Source: Podocnemis expansa (lineage: Eukaryota > Chordata > Testudines > Podocnemididae). From it: a DNA stretch of 64,000 nucleotides. The notes beneath the pieces are model-generated. The model made no database searches and had not been told where the DNA came from. It saw only the letters and a program-made list of their open reading frames with translations. Both the position numbers and the translations under genes were made by a program. The stretch lies in contig ML681997.1 of assembly GCA_007922195.1 (NCBI GenBank), positions 7,015,156 through 7,079,155 on the forward strand, written 5' to 3'. Of this stretch, positions 21,654 to 32,575 are shown in pieces (the stretch's first letter is position 1; every line of letters begins with the position of its first letter).

Positions 21654-24404
21654 ATAATAGCCCCTGATGCTGCAAACTTATCTGTTTTTTTTTTTTCAAC
21701 ATTGTCACAGTCTTGACCTTCACAAGATTCTCTGGCAAGGATTTCCACAGGTCGACTGTGTGATGTGTGAAAAAATACTTCCGTTTGTTTCAAACCTGCT
21801 GCTGATTAATTTCACTTCCTGACCCCTAGTTCTTGTGTTATTGGAAGAAGTAAATAACACTTTCTTATTTACTTCCTGCATATCAATCATGATTTTATAG
21901 TCTTCTATCATTTCCGTCTTTAGTCATCTCTTTTCCAATCTGAAAAGTACCAGTCTTCTCAATATCTTCTCATATGGAAGCTTTTCCTATACCCCAATCA
22001 TTTTAGTTGCCCTTTTCTGTACCTTTTCCAGTTCCAACATATCTGGTCGCTGGGGCAACCAGATTTGCATGCAGTATTCAAGACGTGGATATGCAGTGGA
22101 TTTATAAAGAGACAATGTGATATTTTCTGTCTTCTTACCTACCCCTTTTCTAATGATTCCTAACATTCTGTTAGTTTTTTTTTTTTATTTAAACAGCTGC
22201 TACACATTGAGAGGACGATTTCAGAGAACTATCCACAATGACCTGAGTATCTCTCTCTTGAGTGGTAATGGCTAATTTAGACTCCATCATTTTATTTATA
22301 TAGTTGAGAATATGTTTTCCAATGTGCGGTACTTTGCATTTATCAACACTGAATTTAATCTGCCATGTTGTTGCCCAGTCACCCAGTTTAGTGAGATCTT
22401 TTTATAACTGTTCACAGCCTGCTTTGAACTTAACTATTTTTAATAGTTCTGTATCATCTGCAAAGTTTGCTGCTTCATATTTACTCCTTTGCCTAGCTCA
22501 TTTGTGAATATGTTGAACAGTATTGGTCCTGGTACAGACTCTTGGGGGACACCACTAGGTACTTCTCACCATTCTGAAATGTGACCATTTTTTCCAACCC
22601 TTTGTTTCATACCTTTTAACCAGTTGCTGATCCAGGAGAGGATCTTCCCTCTTATTCCATGACAGTTCACTTTGCTTAAGAGTTTTTTATGATAGATTTT
22701 CAGCAAGCCTTGGGTCTAAATAGACAATAGCTACTGGATCACATTTGTGTCCACATGCTTGTTGAGCCCCTCAAAAATTCTAGTAGGTTGGTGAGGCATG
22801 ATTTCCCTTTACAAAAAATCATATTTATTCTTCCCTAGTGAATCATGTTCATTTACGTGTCTGATAATTCTGTTCTTTACTATAGTTTTAACCAACATGC
22901 TGCTATTGAAATTAAGTTTACTGGCCTGTAATTGCTGGAATTGCCTCTGGAGTCTTTTAAAAATTGGCATCACATTAGCTATCCTCCAGTCATCTGATAC
23001 AGAGCTTGATTTAAATGACAGGTTACATACCACAGTTAATAGTTCAGCAATTTCACATCTGAGTTCCTTCAGAATGCTTGGGTGAATACCATCTGGTCTC
23101 CTGGTCACTTATTACTGTTTAATTTATCAATTTGTTCCAAAACCGCCTCGAATGCCACCTCAGTCTGGGACAGTTCTTCAAATTTATCACCTGAAAAGAA
23201 AGGCTAGGTTTGGAAATCTCCCTCACATCCTCAGCTAGGAAGACTGATGCAAACAACTCATTTTATTTCTCTGTAATGACCTTATCCTCCTTCAGCATCT
23301 CCATCATTCAACGGTCCCAGGAGTCATTTGGCTGGCTTGCTGCTTTTAATATACGGGTACATAAAATTTTTTTTGCTGTTACTTTTTGAGTCTTTGGCTA
23401 GCTACTCTTCAAATTCCTTTTTGGCCTTCCTGATTATATTTTTACACTCCAGTTACCAGAGTTTATGCTCTTTTCTATTTATTTTCCTCAATAGAACTTA
23501 ATTTCTATTTTGTAAGGGATGCCTTTTTGCCTTTAACTCCTTCTTTAACTTCGTTGCTTAGCCATGGTAGGACTTTTTTTGGTCCTTTTACTTGGTTTTT
23601 AATTTGGGGCATGATTTTATATTGAGCCTCTACTATTGTGTCTTTAAAAAGTTTCCATGTAGCTTCTGGGGTTTTCACTTTTGGCACTGTGCCTTTTGAT
23701 TTCTGTTTGATTAACGTCCTCATTTTTGTGCAGTTTCTCTTTCTGAAATTAAACCCTATGTGGTGGGCTGCTTTGGTGCCCCCCCCACAGGCATGTTAAA
23801 TTTTATTATGTTATGGTCACTATTTCCAAGCAATTCTGCTACATTCATCTCTTGAACCGGGTACTGTGCTCCACTTAGAACTAAGTCAGGACTTGCCTCT
23901 CGTGCGCTCCAGGACTAGTTGCTTCAAGAAACAGTCATTTAAGATGTCAAGAAACTTTATCTCTGCATCGTGTCCTGAAGTGACATGTACCCAGTCAATA
24001 CAGGGAAAGTTGAAATCCCTCAGTATTACTGAGTTTTTTGTTTTTATATTTTGTCTAATCTCCCTGGGTATTTCACATTCACTATCACCAACATGGTCAG
24101 GAATATACCCCTACTGTTATATTCTTATTATTCAAGCATGGATTTGTTATCCAGAGCAATTTTATGGCAGAATTTGGCTAATTTATTATTTTTTTTCTTC
24201 CTTTGACTCTACACCTTCTTTCACACACAATGCCGGCAATTCCTCCCACCTGCACAACCTATTATGTCCTTCTGATATATTTGTACCCTGATATTACTAT
24301 GTCCCATTGATCCCTCATTCCACCAGGTTTCTGTGATGCCTATTATAGCAATATCTTCATTTAATATGACTTATACTTCCCTGCATTTGTTTTCTCTCAT
24401 TCTT

Positions 24405-24592
24405 GATGTTCTCCATCTTCAAGCATCTGACAAAGTGGGATTTTCTCCCACAAAAGCTCATGTGAAAAATAAATTTGTTAGTCTTTAAAAGTGCCACTCG
24501 GCTCCTTGTTTGTTTTGCCACTGGGCTTCCTTGTTCGCCACTGGGCTCCTTGTTTTGTCTGAACTAGACTGACATAGGCACCCTTTTGGTAC
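24405..24592 (+). mobile_element. Penelope-like terminal fragment inserted in CR1
   Basis: It begins near CCATCTTCAAGCATCTGAC and carries a hammerhead-like block (24423-24462: CTGACAA, perfect GTGGGA/TCCCAC hairpin, AAAA), then 'AATAAATTTGTTAGTCTTT' and AGTGCCACTCGGCTCCTTG. That last block is repeated twice more as GCCACTGGGCT(T)CCTTG, and the copy ends near CTAGACTGACATAGGCACCC. CR1 sequence resumes at about 24593. Confidence 0.75.
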
Positions 24593-24950
24593 TCATTTAA
24601 TATGAGGCACTCTGGTTCATCCATCTTAGCATTTAGACTGTTAGTATTTGTGTATAAATACTTGAAAATTGGCCCTTTTTAACTGTCCGCCATTATGTGA
24701 CATAACTGAACAGGACTCTTTTTCGTTTGACTGTTTCTCATCAGATCCTACGCATGTTTTATCATCTTCCATCCTTTCTTCCACACTAGGATATGGAGAA
24801 TCTCTATTAATATTGCCTCCCCTAGAGGATGTCTCTGTCTGAAACATGTGGTCCTCCGCACCTGTTGGCTTTGCCCCCAGCCTTTAGTTTAAAAACTGCT
24901 TTATACCTGTTTAATTTGAATTGCCAGCAAACCAGTGCAGTGACTTCATC

Positions 24951-25821
24951 ATGGGCCTTGAAGGTGAATGCAAGGGAGGTATTAACTACGTTAAAATATG
25001 AAAAACTTACTCCAGCCTATGCTTCTCTTATTACACTGTCTTCTATGCTGTGTGTGACAACTCCCAAAAGGATGTTCCTCCTTTTACTTTTACTGTGTCC
25101 TCACTGGACCTTCCTTATAGTTCTGTGGCTGTACATGTTATGCATCTTGTTGAATATGAAATATAATCTTATGGCTATTTTGTCTTTTGGACCTTTTACT
25201 TACTGCTATTGCTGAGAAATGCAATAGGAGACATAAGAGAACTTGATTCCTGCATTAAGATTTGTGTTTACTTGGGCTAAAATATTGCCTAGGATTAATT
25301 TTATCTTGAATTTTGATTTGCTCCAAAATGTACAATTAAGCCCTCTGGATGACTGCCTACAGCCTTATCTTGTGAAAAGAAGTTATTTTAAGCCCTGGTC
25401 ATATATCAGCAGTCCAGGATTGCTATGCTGACTTAACTGAAGTTGGCTCTCTTGAAAGAGTAATTTATAAAATACAAAATGACAACCAGAGAACAATGTA
25501 GGCTGGGAGAAATTTCTTGGGCCACATTAAAAGCAGCTCGAATATTAATCTTAAGTATATATGAGAACTCGTATCATTACACTGATGACAGCGTAGCTTA
25601 ACAGAACATCTCACACTATTGTGAGAAGAGGAACATCTGAGTCAGGTTCTCAGATTTATTTTATTTTGATCGTTTTTTTTTTTTTTTTATTTAGTTTTTT
25701 TCCTTCCTGTCTCTCATCTAATTAAGACAACAAAACAAATCACACGTGGACCTGGAAACATCCATAAATCCACAATCTGATCCTGCTTCAACTTCTTTCT
25801 TGAGATGCAACTCTGCCCTAA
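24951..25821. other. Unassigned non-coding sequence
   Basis: No gene was recognised; a T-rich run lies at about 25672-25690. Overlapping open frames here show no motif. Confidence 0.45.
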
Positions 25822-25846
25822 GGATAGCTATACCGGGTCAGACCAA

Positions 25847-25995
25847 CAGGGCTGTAACTACGGCAGAGCCGATGGGGCACAGCCCTGGGGCAGCCTGAAG
25901 TGGCTCAATAGAGCCGCGCTATTAAAGGGGCGGCTTTGCGGCGCCAGCTCTGAGCGCCGCTAATGGAAAGGGCAAAATGCCGTGTTACAGCTCTG
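25847..25995. mobile_element. hAT MITE in CR1, 149 bp
   Basis: The ends CAGGGCTGTAACTACGGC and CCGTGTTACAGCTCTG are inverted with one mismatch in the first 12. The flanking 8-bp duplication CAGACCAA (25839-25846 and 25996-26003) is perfect. The CR1 reading continues across it. Confidence 0.92.
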
Positions 25996-26294
25996 CAGAC
26001 CAATGGTCCATCTAAACCGGTACCCTCTCTTCCACCAGGTGCTGCAGGGGGAATGAGCAGAACAGACAATCATCAAGTTGTCCAGCCTCCGTCGTCCACT
26101 CCCAGCTGCTAGCAAACAGAGGCTAGGGACATTCAGCGCATGGTGTTACATCCCTACCCATCCTGACTAATAATCCTCCAGACAGGTATTTAGTCCTTTT
26201 TAAAAATTTTTTTGTAGTTTTGGCCTTCACAGCATCCCTGGCAAAAAGTTCTACAGGTTGACTGTGTGTTGGGTGAAAAAAATACTTTTTTGTT

Positions 26295-27961
26295 TCATAG
26301 AATCATGGATTAGGACTGGGATTGAAAAGAAATTCAGGAGGTCATCTAGTCCAACCCCAACTAAATAATCCCGACCCCAGCTTTGTCAAGTTAGGCCTTA
26401 AAAACTGTTAAGCATGGAGATTCCACCACCTTCCCAGGAACCCCTTTCCAGTGCTTCACCACCCCCCTAGTGAAAAAGTCTTTCCTAATATCCAGCCTAG
26501 ACCTCCCCTGCCCCCACTGCAACTGGAGACCTTTGCTCCTTGTTCTGTCATCTGCAACCACCGAGAAGAGACTAGTCTGAAGCCTTTCTTCAGGTAGTTG
26601 AAGGCTCCTACAATCCTTCCCACTCCCTTCTCTTCTGCAGACTAAATAATCCCAGTTCCCTCAGCATCTCCTTGTTATAAATAATGTGCTCTAGCCCCCT
26701 GATTATTTTTGTTCTCCTCCGCTGGACTCTTTCCAATACATCCACATCCTTTCTGTAGTGAGGTCCCCCAAATTGGACACAGTACTCCAGATGTGACCTC
26801 ACCAGTGTTGAATAGATGGGAATAATCACATCCTTCAAACCTACTGGCCGTGCTTCTACTCATGCAGCCCAATATGCTGTTGGCCTTCTTGGCAATAAGC
26901 ACACATTGTTGACTCCTATTTGGCTTCTTGTCCTCTGTAACCCCTAGACAGGGCAGCGTTAACAATTTCGGGGCCATGGGCAAAAGTCAAGGATGGGTCC
27001 CCCCAATGCCATGTGGGAGGCCCCATCCTTGACGTTTGCTCCCCCCACCTCACCAGGGCCCCACCAGCCCCTTCACCGGCCTCCCGGACACCACACCAGA
27101 CCCCCACCGGCCCCCTGGTCCCTCCACTGGCTTTGTGGGGGCTGCCCCAGTCGCTGCCACCGAGCTCCCTGGCCTCCTGCTGGCCTCATGGGGACTCTCC
27201 CACCCCCCTGCTGTCAGGCTCTGTAGCCCCTGGCCCACCTCATAGGGGTTGTCGCACCCCTGCTGCTGGACTCTCTGGCCTTCTTCCCGCCCGCCGACCC
27301 ACCACTGGCCTTCTGGTGGGTCCCGCACCACTGGGCTCCCTGGCCCCACTGCAAGCCACTGCCAGGCTGTACCCCTGCCTGCTGACCCCCACCAGACCCA
27401 TTTTCCTCACCTCCACAGAGCCAGTGATCTCATCAAAGGAGGCAGTCAGGTTGGTCCTTCATGCTATGCTCTTGGTAAATCTGTGTCAACTGTTTCTGAT
27501 CAAATTTCTGTCCTTAAAGATGCTTCAAAATGGATACCATCAGGACCTACTCCATGATTTTTCCAGGGATTGAGGTGAGTGAGACTGACTACTCCGTAAT
27601 TCCCTGAATCCTTCTTTTTTTAAAAGATGGGCACTGTATTTGTCTTTTACTGGTTGTCCAGGTCTTCCCATGTTCGCAACGAGTTTTCAAAGATAATGGC
27701 CAGTGGCTCTACAATCACATCAGCCAACTCACTCGAATCCCTCAGAAGCATTGCATCTGCTCCCACGGATTTGTGCACATCCAGCTTTTCTAAATAGTCC
27801 TGTTATTAACACAACTGAGGGCTGCTCCCCTTCTCCCCACTCTGTGCTGCCCAGTGCAGTAGTCTAGGAGCTGCCCTTGTGTGTGAAGACAGAGTCAAAA
27901 AAGCCTTGAGTACATCAGCTTTTTCCATATCATCTGTCACTAGCTTGTCTCCCCGTTCAGC
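26295..27961 (-). mobile_element. Inner CR1 LINE, antisense
   Basis: It starts with the CR1 3' terminus in complement, 'CATAGAATCATGG', then GTCATCTAGTCCAACCCC. The minus strand at 26608-26838 keeps '[20 protein letters not shown]' and [13 protein letters not shown], the C-terminal CR1 block. From about 27406 it resumes with 'CACAGAGCCAGTGATCTCAT' and more upstream reverse transcriptase sequence to 27961. T-rich flanks (TTTTGTTT and TTTGTTTT) may be its target duplication. The part between 26948 and 27405 is replaced by GC-rich DNA. Confidence 0.85.
26948..27405. repeat. GC-rich insertion or replacement within the inner CR1
   Basis: The left edge reads CAGGGCAGCGTTAAC, like an hAT start. The rest is strongly C-rich proline-codon-like sequence (CCCCACCAGCCCC and relatives) that opens several overlapping frames on both strands. 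The corresponding CR1 part is missing, so this is a replacement rather than a simple insertion. The class is unknown. Confidence 0.4.
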
Positions 27962-28490
27962 TTTGTTTTAAACCTGCCGCCTGTTAATTTCATTGGGCGA
28001 CCCGCTAGTTCTTGTGTTATGTGAAGGTGTAAAGAACATTTACTTATTCATTTTCTCCACACTAGTGAAGATTTTATACCCACCCCCCTTCGTTGTGTCT
28101 TTTCCAAGCTGAAAAGTTTTTAATCTTTCCTCATACAGAAGCTGTTCCATCTGCGTAATCTTTTTTGTTGCCTTTCTCTGTACCTTTTCCAATTCCAGTA
28201 CATCATTTTTGAGGTGGGGTGACCAGATCTGCTCACAGTATTCAAGATCTGGGCATACCATGGATTTATATACAGACATTGTTATCTAATTGTTCCTGAA
28301 CATTGTTAGGTTTTTTTTTTTTTCAGTGCTGCTGCACATAGAGCGGATGTTTTCAGAGAACTATCCACAGTGACTCCACAACCTCTTGAGTGACAAAAGC
28401 TAATTTAGATCCCAGCATTTTGTATAGCTAGGATTATGTTTTCCTGTGTGCCTTACTGTGCATTTGTTACTCTGCCATGCTGTCTACAAA

Positions 28491-29580
28491 ATGCTGCTGG
28501 CTGAATGTGGCTCAGTGAAGGGTTGAGATCTCCTATGATAGGATAATAGGCTCATTTTATTGTTGCCTCACCCTTTCTTTCCTTTCCATTTTTTCCATGG
28601 ATATTAATCGTAACCTAAGCCCTCCCTGGTCCTGAAATCAGTGGCACTGCACACGTGCATAAAAATACACAGGGTCAGGGCCCTGGAAGGGGAACCTTCT
28701 GGTGCAGTGACTGTCTGACTGCATGCTAGAAAAGGGCCAGGCACAGCGAGGCTGCGTTCTTTGACAGTGGCTCAAGACACCTTGGCAATACAAATATATA
28801 ATAATAAATCTTGTGTTTCACCATGTCTCGTGTGCTGATTAAAAACGGTATTAGAACATTTATCCCCTTGCTTATATGTCTGATTATTGCTGTGTATCAG
28901 GGGTATTTGCCAAATGCATCAACAAGGAATACCCTTTGTGGAACCACATTTTAAAAGGCACATTCTGTCTCTCCAGCAATGATAAAAACATGCTGGTATG
29001 GTCATCACTGTTAAAAGCAGAAGCTTGTTTAAGCTCCTGATGTTTTCATGTTGATCTTTAAAGAGGTCTAACATTTTGGGGGTGTGAGGCGTGGAGGAGG
29101 ATGAAAGGTCTGAGGGTAAACCTTTAGCCACATCCTGAATTATGGAAATTAAAAGGGATGCAAATTTCCTTGGCATTTCCTTCAGTTAGAAGAGACAGAG
29201 GAGCCGGGCTGCAGGAGCTCTGAACAAAGAATTGCTGCCTTGTTATTTCCCAGGCAGTTATTACAACAGCAGCTGACAGCTCTGTCTCTAGCTCCCTGGC
29301 CTGAGAAACTGCTGGGGCTGTGGATTTCACCCTGTTATTTCTAGTGAGCGGCTGCCGCTATTGTGACTGATTAGCCTAGTGAACTGTGTTCACCGCCTTT
29401 TGATCTGGCTCTAAACTCAATTGTTCGCCCAGCCCTGGACAGGGAACTTTTCAGTCTAAATCTATGTGCTAAATCCCAGGCGGTGGCAGGGGAGCCCCCA
29501 CCACCACCACAGCCCGAGGGCAGCAGCGTGCTGTTGGGTCTGTGTGGATGGAAGGGAGAGGTAAAGAGAATAAGGGTGAA
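28491..29580. other. Unassigned non-coding sequence
   Basis: No gene or interspersed repeat was recognised. The sequence at 29200-29370 is even in composition and could hold upstream regulatory DNA of the CpG island, without direct evidence. Confidence 0.45.
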
Positions 29581-29706
29581 TTTCCAAAGGGATAGCAGTG
29601 TTAGTCTAGTCCAGCAAAAAAACCCCCAAGGAGCCGTGCAGCACTTTAAGACTAACAGATTTATTTTTTGCATGAGCTTTCGTGGGAGAAAACCCCCCTG
29701 TGCACC
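29581..29706 (-). mobile_element. Penelope-like terminal fragment
   Basis: It begins TTCCAAAGGGATAGCAGTG, keeps TTAGTCTAGTCCAGC and 'GACTAACAGATTTATT', and ends in a hammerhead-like block at 29670-29706. The GAAA box and one hairpin arm (TCTCCCAC) are intact, but the CTGANGA box is replaced by unrelated sequence. Confidence 0.7.
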
Positions 29707-29896
29707 CAAAAGACACAGCTCCGAGGTGCAAGGAAGGGGGGAGACTGAAGCGGGGCCCGATGCCTTTTGCACAGCAAACTCTCCCCAGCCTCCTCCTGCA
29801 AAGCAAGCAAGGGGAGTCCCCTGGCGCTTCAAAACTAACCCATGCAGGGTTGGGCCAGCCGGCTGCCAATTGCCCTGCAACACAGCCTCCCTGCAT

Positions 29897-30080
29897 AGGG
29901 TTGCCAGATACCAAAGTATGGCCATTGGAGGACACATGGAGAAAACATAGTATCAATATAATATTTTTGTGTTTTGAGGAGGCCCTGGCACGCTTCCCCC
30001 TAAAAACAGCGCGATCTGGGGCATTGCAGCCTCCTTGAACCCCTATCAGTAAAAAGCCAGACAAATCCTCTTTTTAAAAC
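29897..30080. mobile_element. hAT-like fragment of the TAGGGTTRCCAG family
   Basis: The left end TAGGGTTGCCAGATACC, then 'GGAGGACACATGGAGAAAA' and 'GCTTCCCCCTAAAAACAG', match the minus strand of the element at 38178-38443 in the same order. The right end is not resolved; a target duplication could not be shown. Confidence 0.55.
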
Positions 30081-30246
30081 TCCAGCCGGCCGGAGGACGT
30101 GAAGGTACAAAGGAGGCCAGGTCCCCTTCTGCCAGACATCTGCTGCCCCACCCCAGCCCGGCGGCCACCCCACGGGGCCGCTCAGGACAAAAGCCCGCCG
30201 GGCTCCACCAGCTGGCAGCAGGCACCTTCCAGCTGGGCCGCGGGGC

Positions 30247-30329
30247 CTCTTGGGAAGTGTAGTCCGCGCCGGCGCGGGGCGGCGGGCCGGGGAGGCGGCG
30301 CGGCACTGCAAGTCCCAGCGGGCGCCGCG
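30247..30329. promoter_or_regulatory. Pair of ZNF143-like sites in the CpG island
   Basis: The complement of 30252-30266 reads GACTACACTTCCCA, and 30305-30329 reads ACTGCAAGTCCCAGCGGGCG with a trailing CCGCG. Both resemble the ACTACAATTCCCAG... motif bound by ZNF143/THAP11 at many vertebrate promoters. They are in opposite orientation about 50 bp apart. Matches are by eye and imperfect. Confidence 0.45.
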
Positions 30330-30416
30330 GCGGGGGCGGGGCCGGTCGGCGGGGCCCTATCAGGCGGAGCGGGGGTGATGTCACCTGCAGGCGGGCGGGC
30401 GCGCGCGCGGCCGAGG

Positions 30417-30433
30417 ATGCCCGGGCGCTGCAG
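30417..30433 (+). CDS. Possible first coding exon (5' end of an unidentified gene)
   Basis: An ATG with A at -3 lies inside the CpG island and opens a short frame (MPGRC plus two bases) that runs into CAG|GTGAGG, a strong splice donor consensus, at 30433/30434. This is what a short first coding exon would look like, but with five whole codons it cannot be assigned to any protein. The same donor could equally end a non-coding first exon. I found no convincing downstream exon; the open frame at 55405-55600, which is in phase, turned out to be a CR1 relic. Confidence 0.25.
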
Positions 30434-30622
30434 GTGAGGGCGGCTCTCGCGGGCCGGGCCGAGCCGAACCGAGCCGAGCCGAGCGGCGGCGGGCGCTGCC
30501 GGAAATAGCCGATCTCGGGGCGCGCGGCGGCGGCGGTTCGGGCGGCCCGGGGCAGGGCGGGTCCCTTGGCGGCCGGCCGCGGAGACACCTGGGCGCCAGC
30601 TGCGTGCGGAGCAGGTGTCGCG

Positions 30623-31560
30623 GAATGCGGAGTGACTCCGGAGTGACTCCGGAGTGGGGTGCGTGTCCGGGGTTCTGGCTGCCCCGGCAGCCTCTGGTAT
30701 TTTCTGCGCGGGTCCCCTGGGGGGCGGGCTGCGCTCGGGCGAGGGGTAGCGGAATCCGGAGTGACTCCGGAGCGTCTGGCTGGAGGGGGTGTGTCAGCCG
30801 GAGCGGGGGGCTTGGGAGGAGGCGTTGGTTGCTGTGGTGACTGCTGCCCCTGGAGCCTCTAGTGTTTCCTCTGCTCTTCCTCTCACAGGCGGGCGGGCTG
30901 GATCCTGGCGAGGGGTGGAGGAATCCGGAGTGACTCCGGAGCGTCTGGCTGGAGGGGGGTGTCAGCCGGAGTGGGAGGATTGGGGAGAGGGTCTTTAGTT
31001 GCTGTGGTTACTGCTGCCCCTGCAGCCTCTTCTGTTTCCTCTGCATGTCACATGGGGGGCGGGCTGCATCCTGGCGAGGGGTAGCAGAATCCGGAGTGAC
31101 TCCGGAGCGGTCTGGCTGATGGGGGGGCGGGTATTAAGCCGGAGCGGCGGCACTGAGGAGAGGGTCTTTGGTTGCTGTGGTTACTGCTGCCCCTGGAGCC
31201 TCTCCTGTTTCCTGTGCATGTCACATGGGGGGCGGGCTGCGTCTGGACTAGGTGTAGTGAATCCGGAGTGACTCCAGAGTGCTCTGGCTGAAAGGGAGTG
31301 TGTCTGCTGGAGCTGGGGGATTGGGGAGGGGGCTTTAGGAACCTGGTTGCTGTGGTTACTGCTGCCCCTGGAGCCTCTCCTGTTTCCTGTGCATGTCACA
31401 TGGGGGGGCGGGTTGCATCTGGACTAGGTGTAGTGAATCCGGAGTGACTCTGGAGCAGTCTGGCTGAAGCGGGGTGCGTGTCAGCCGGAGCTGGGATATT
31501 GGGGAGCGGGTCTTTGGTTGCTGTGGTTATTGTTGCCCCTGGAGCCTCTCCTGTTTCCTC
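30623..31560. repeat. Tandem repeat, about 170-bp unit, after the CpG island
   Basis: The landmark GAATCCGGAG occurs at 30752, 30921, 31087, 31259 and 31435 (spacing 169, 166, 172, 176), with a variant first copy at 30623 (GAATGCGGAG). Each unit shares, in order, the 17-nt palindrome TCCGGAGTGACTCCGGA, GTCTGGCTG, a TTGGGGA-type block, 'GTTGCTGTGGTTACTGCTGC', CCCCTGGAGCCTCT and TGTTTCCTCTGC, then GGGGGCGGGCTGC. The array lies directly downstream of the promoter, in the putative first intron. CpGs are retained in the earlier units and decline later. Confidence 0.88.
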
Positions 31561-32479
31561 TGCACGTCACACGGGGGTTGCTGGTAGCTGGGCGAGGGTG
31601 TGGCCGGCTCCCTGCCCCCTACGCTGGGGGTGGGTTTCCCATCGTCGGGGTACCCCGGGGGGAGCAGCGAGGCCCTGGGGTTGACGCAGCCTGGAAAGGC
31701 AGCTGTCCTCTGCTGCCCCTGGGGTCCTGCTCAGAGGGGCTCTGGGGTGGTGGTCGCAGGTTCGGGCTCAGGCTGCAACCCCCTGGCTCAGGCTTCACTT
31801 CTTGGCTCAACTGCTTGAGCCTCTGCTCAGCCCCTGCCCCTCCCCGGCCTTCTGCTGGAAAGCGGGTGAATGAGTGAAAGTGAACAGCTGGCGGAGGGGG
31901 AGGACGAGGAGGGAAACCAAGTAGAGTTGTTTGCCCTTGAATGTGTCTTTGAATGGAGGTGGGTGGGTGGAGCGTTGGGGGTCTCCATCAGAGGGCTGGA
32001 AACCACTGCGGCTTTTCACTCCCTCCTTTCGGGGTGGTGAAGATGCTGCGTCTACCTGTTGTGGCTTTCATGGCATCTGAACAGACGCGTAGGGAACACG
32101 CACATAATATCCTACAGGGTGTTTCTGTTTATCCTCTTGTTCTTCCTGCTGACACAACGCTTGCTTCTGACCTGTTGTAAGAGGAGTGTAAATTGCTGGC
32201 TTTACAGACACATGATCAAAAACTTGTTTTTCACATGAGGCTTTCTGAGGTCCTGGGTCTGGCCGGTGGTTGGGAGCGTCTTTAAGATGCATATTGTTGC
32301 TGACAGAGTAACTGTTGTCACGAGACAAGAGTGTCTGTTTTGCAAAATGTATGAGATGATAACTTCCTTTCTCCTGAAGACTTCACGGTCTAACTCAGCC
32401 CTGCAGTAGTGTATGGGGGGAGGAATTACAGTACAGGCGAAGTGTTATTTGCATTGCTTAGGTGGTTGGTTGTATTGTC
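31561..32479. other. Unassigned sequence downstream of the tandem repeat
   Basis: It remains GC-rich to about 31850, then becomes ordinary. Overlapping open frames at 31518-31877 lack motifs. No gene is called. Confidence 0.45.
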
Positions 32480-32575
32480 CTAAAAACTAGGAGACCAGGA
32501 CCCTGTTGTGCTAAGTGCTGCAGAAACAACAAAAGGATTGTCCTGCCCCTAGGGGTATAACTCAGTTATGACACG
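32480..32575 (+). repeat. Fragment of an ancient interspersed repeat
   Basis: The phrase ACCCTGTTGTGCTAAGTGCT, followed by GTCCTGCCCC, matches a widespread old reptile/bird repeat also represented at 37835-39320. Confidence 0.45.

Larger units (their letters stand above)
20587..24950 (-). mobile_element. Long CR1 LINE, antisense, with nested insertions
   Basis: Reading the minus strand from right to left gives most of CR1 ORF2 in broken frames. A 23505-23723 block precedes the reverse transcriptase ('WKLFKDTIVEAQYKIMPQ'). At 22809-23108 lies the reverse transcriptase start, with PDGIHPSILKELRCEIAELL followed by DWRIANVMPIFKR; the rest runs into the 3' part at 21700-22600. The right end (24600-24950) belongs to the endonuclease-side region. 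Total CR1 content is about 3.3 kb once insertions are removed, so the copy is unusually long for a family that is mostly 5'-truncated. The hAT at 20788-21653 and the PLE at 24405-24592 interrupt it. Many indels and stops make it dead. Confidence 0.85.
25822..28490 (-). mobile_element. Outer CR1 LINE, antisense, split by a second CR1
   Basis: The left part (25822-26294) reads the 3' region of the same CR1 type as 20587-24950 (GGTCAGACCAA, 'ACAGAGGCTAGGGACA', CTACAGGTTGACTGTGTGTT). It stops at 'ATACTTTTTTGTTT' and resumes at 27962 with 'TTTGTTTTAAACCTGCCGCC', exactly the next part of the same element, continuing to about 28490. The minus-strand frame at 28040-28279 contains VYKSMVCPDLEYCEQIWSPH, the conserved CR1 C-terminal block. 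Confidence 0.85.
30080..30622 (+). promoter_or_regulatory. CpG island, candidate promoter
   Basis: GC content and CpG density rise sharply here, with CpG undepleted against the CpG-poor surroundings, the mark of an unmethylated vertebrate promoter. GC boxes of the Sp1 type (GGGGGCGGGG, about 30331) and a CRE-like TGATGTCA (about 30376) are present. There is no clear TATA box. The + direction is suggested by a candidate ATG plus splice donor at 30417-30434; minus or bidirectional transcription is not excluded. The gene it serves was not identified. Confidence 0.7.

Noticed and set aside
27013..27573. A 186-codon proline-rich frame.
   Set aside because: It spans the C-rich block and reads on into antisense CR1, so it is not a gene.
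30046..30588. Long Ala/Pro/Arg-rich frames on both strands in the CpG island.
   Set aside because: GC-rich DNA has few stops. The frames overlap on both strands and have no conserved motif.
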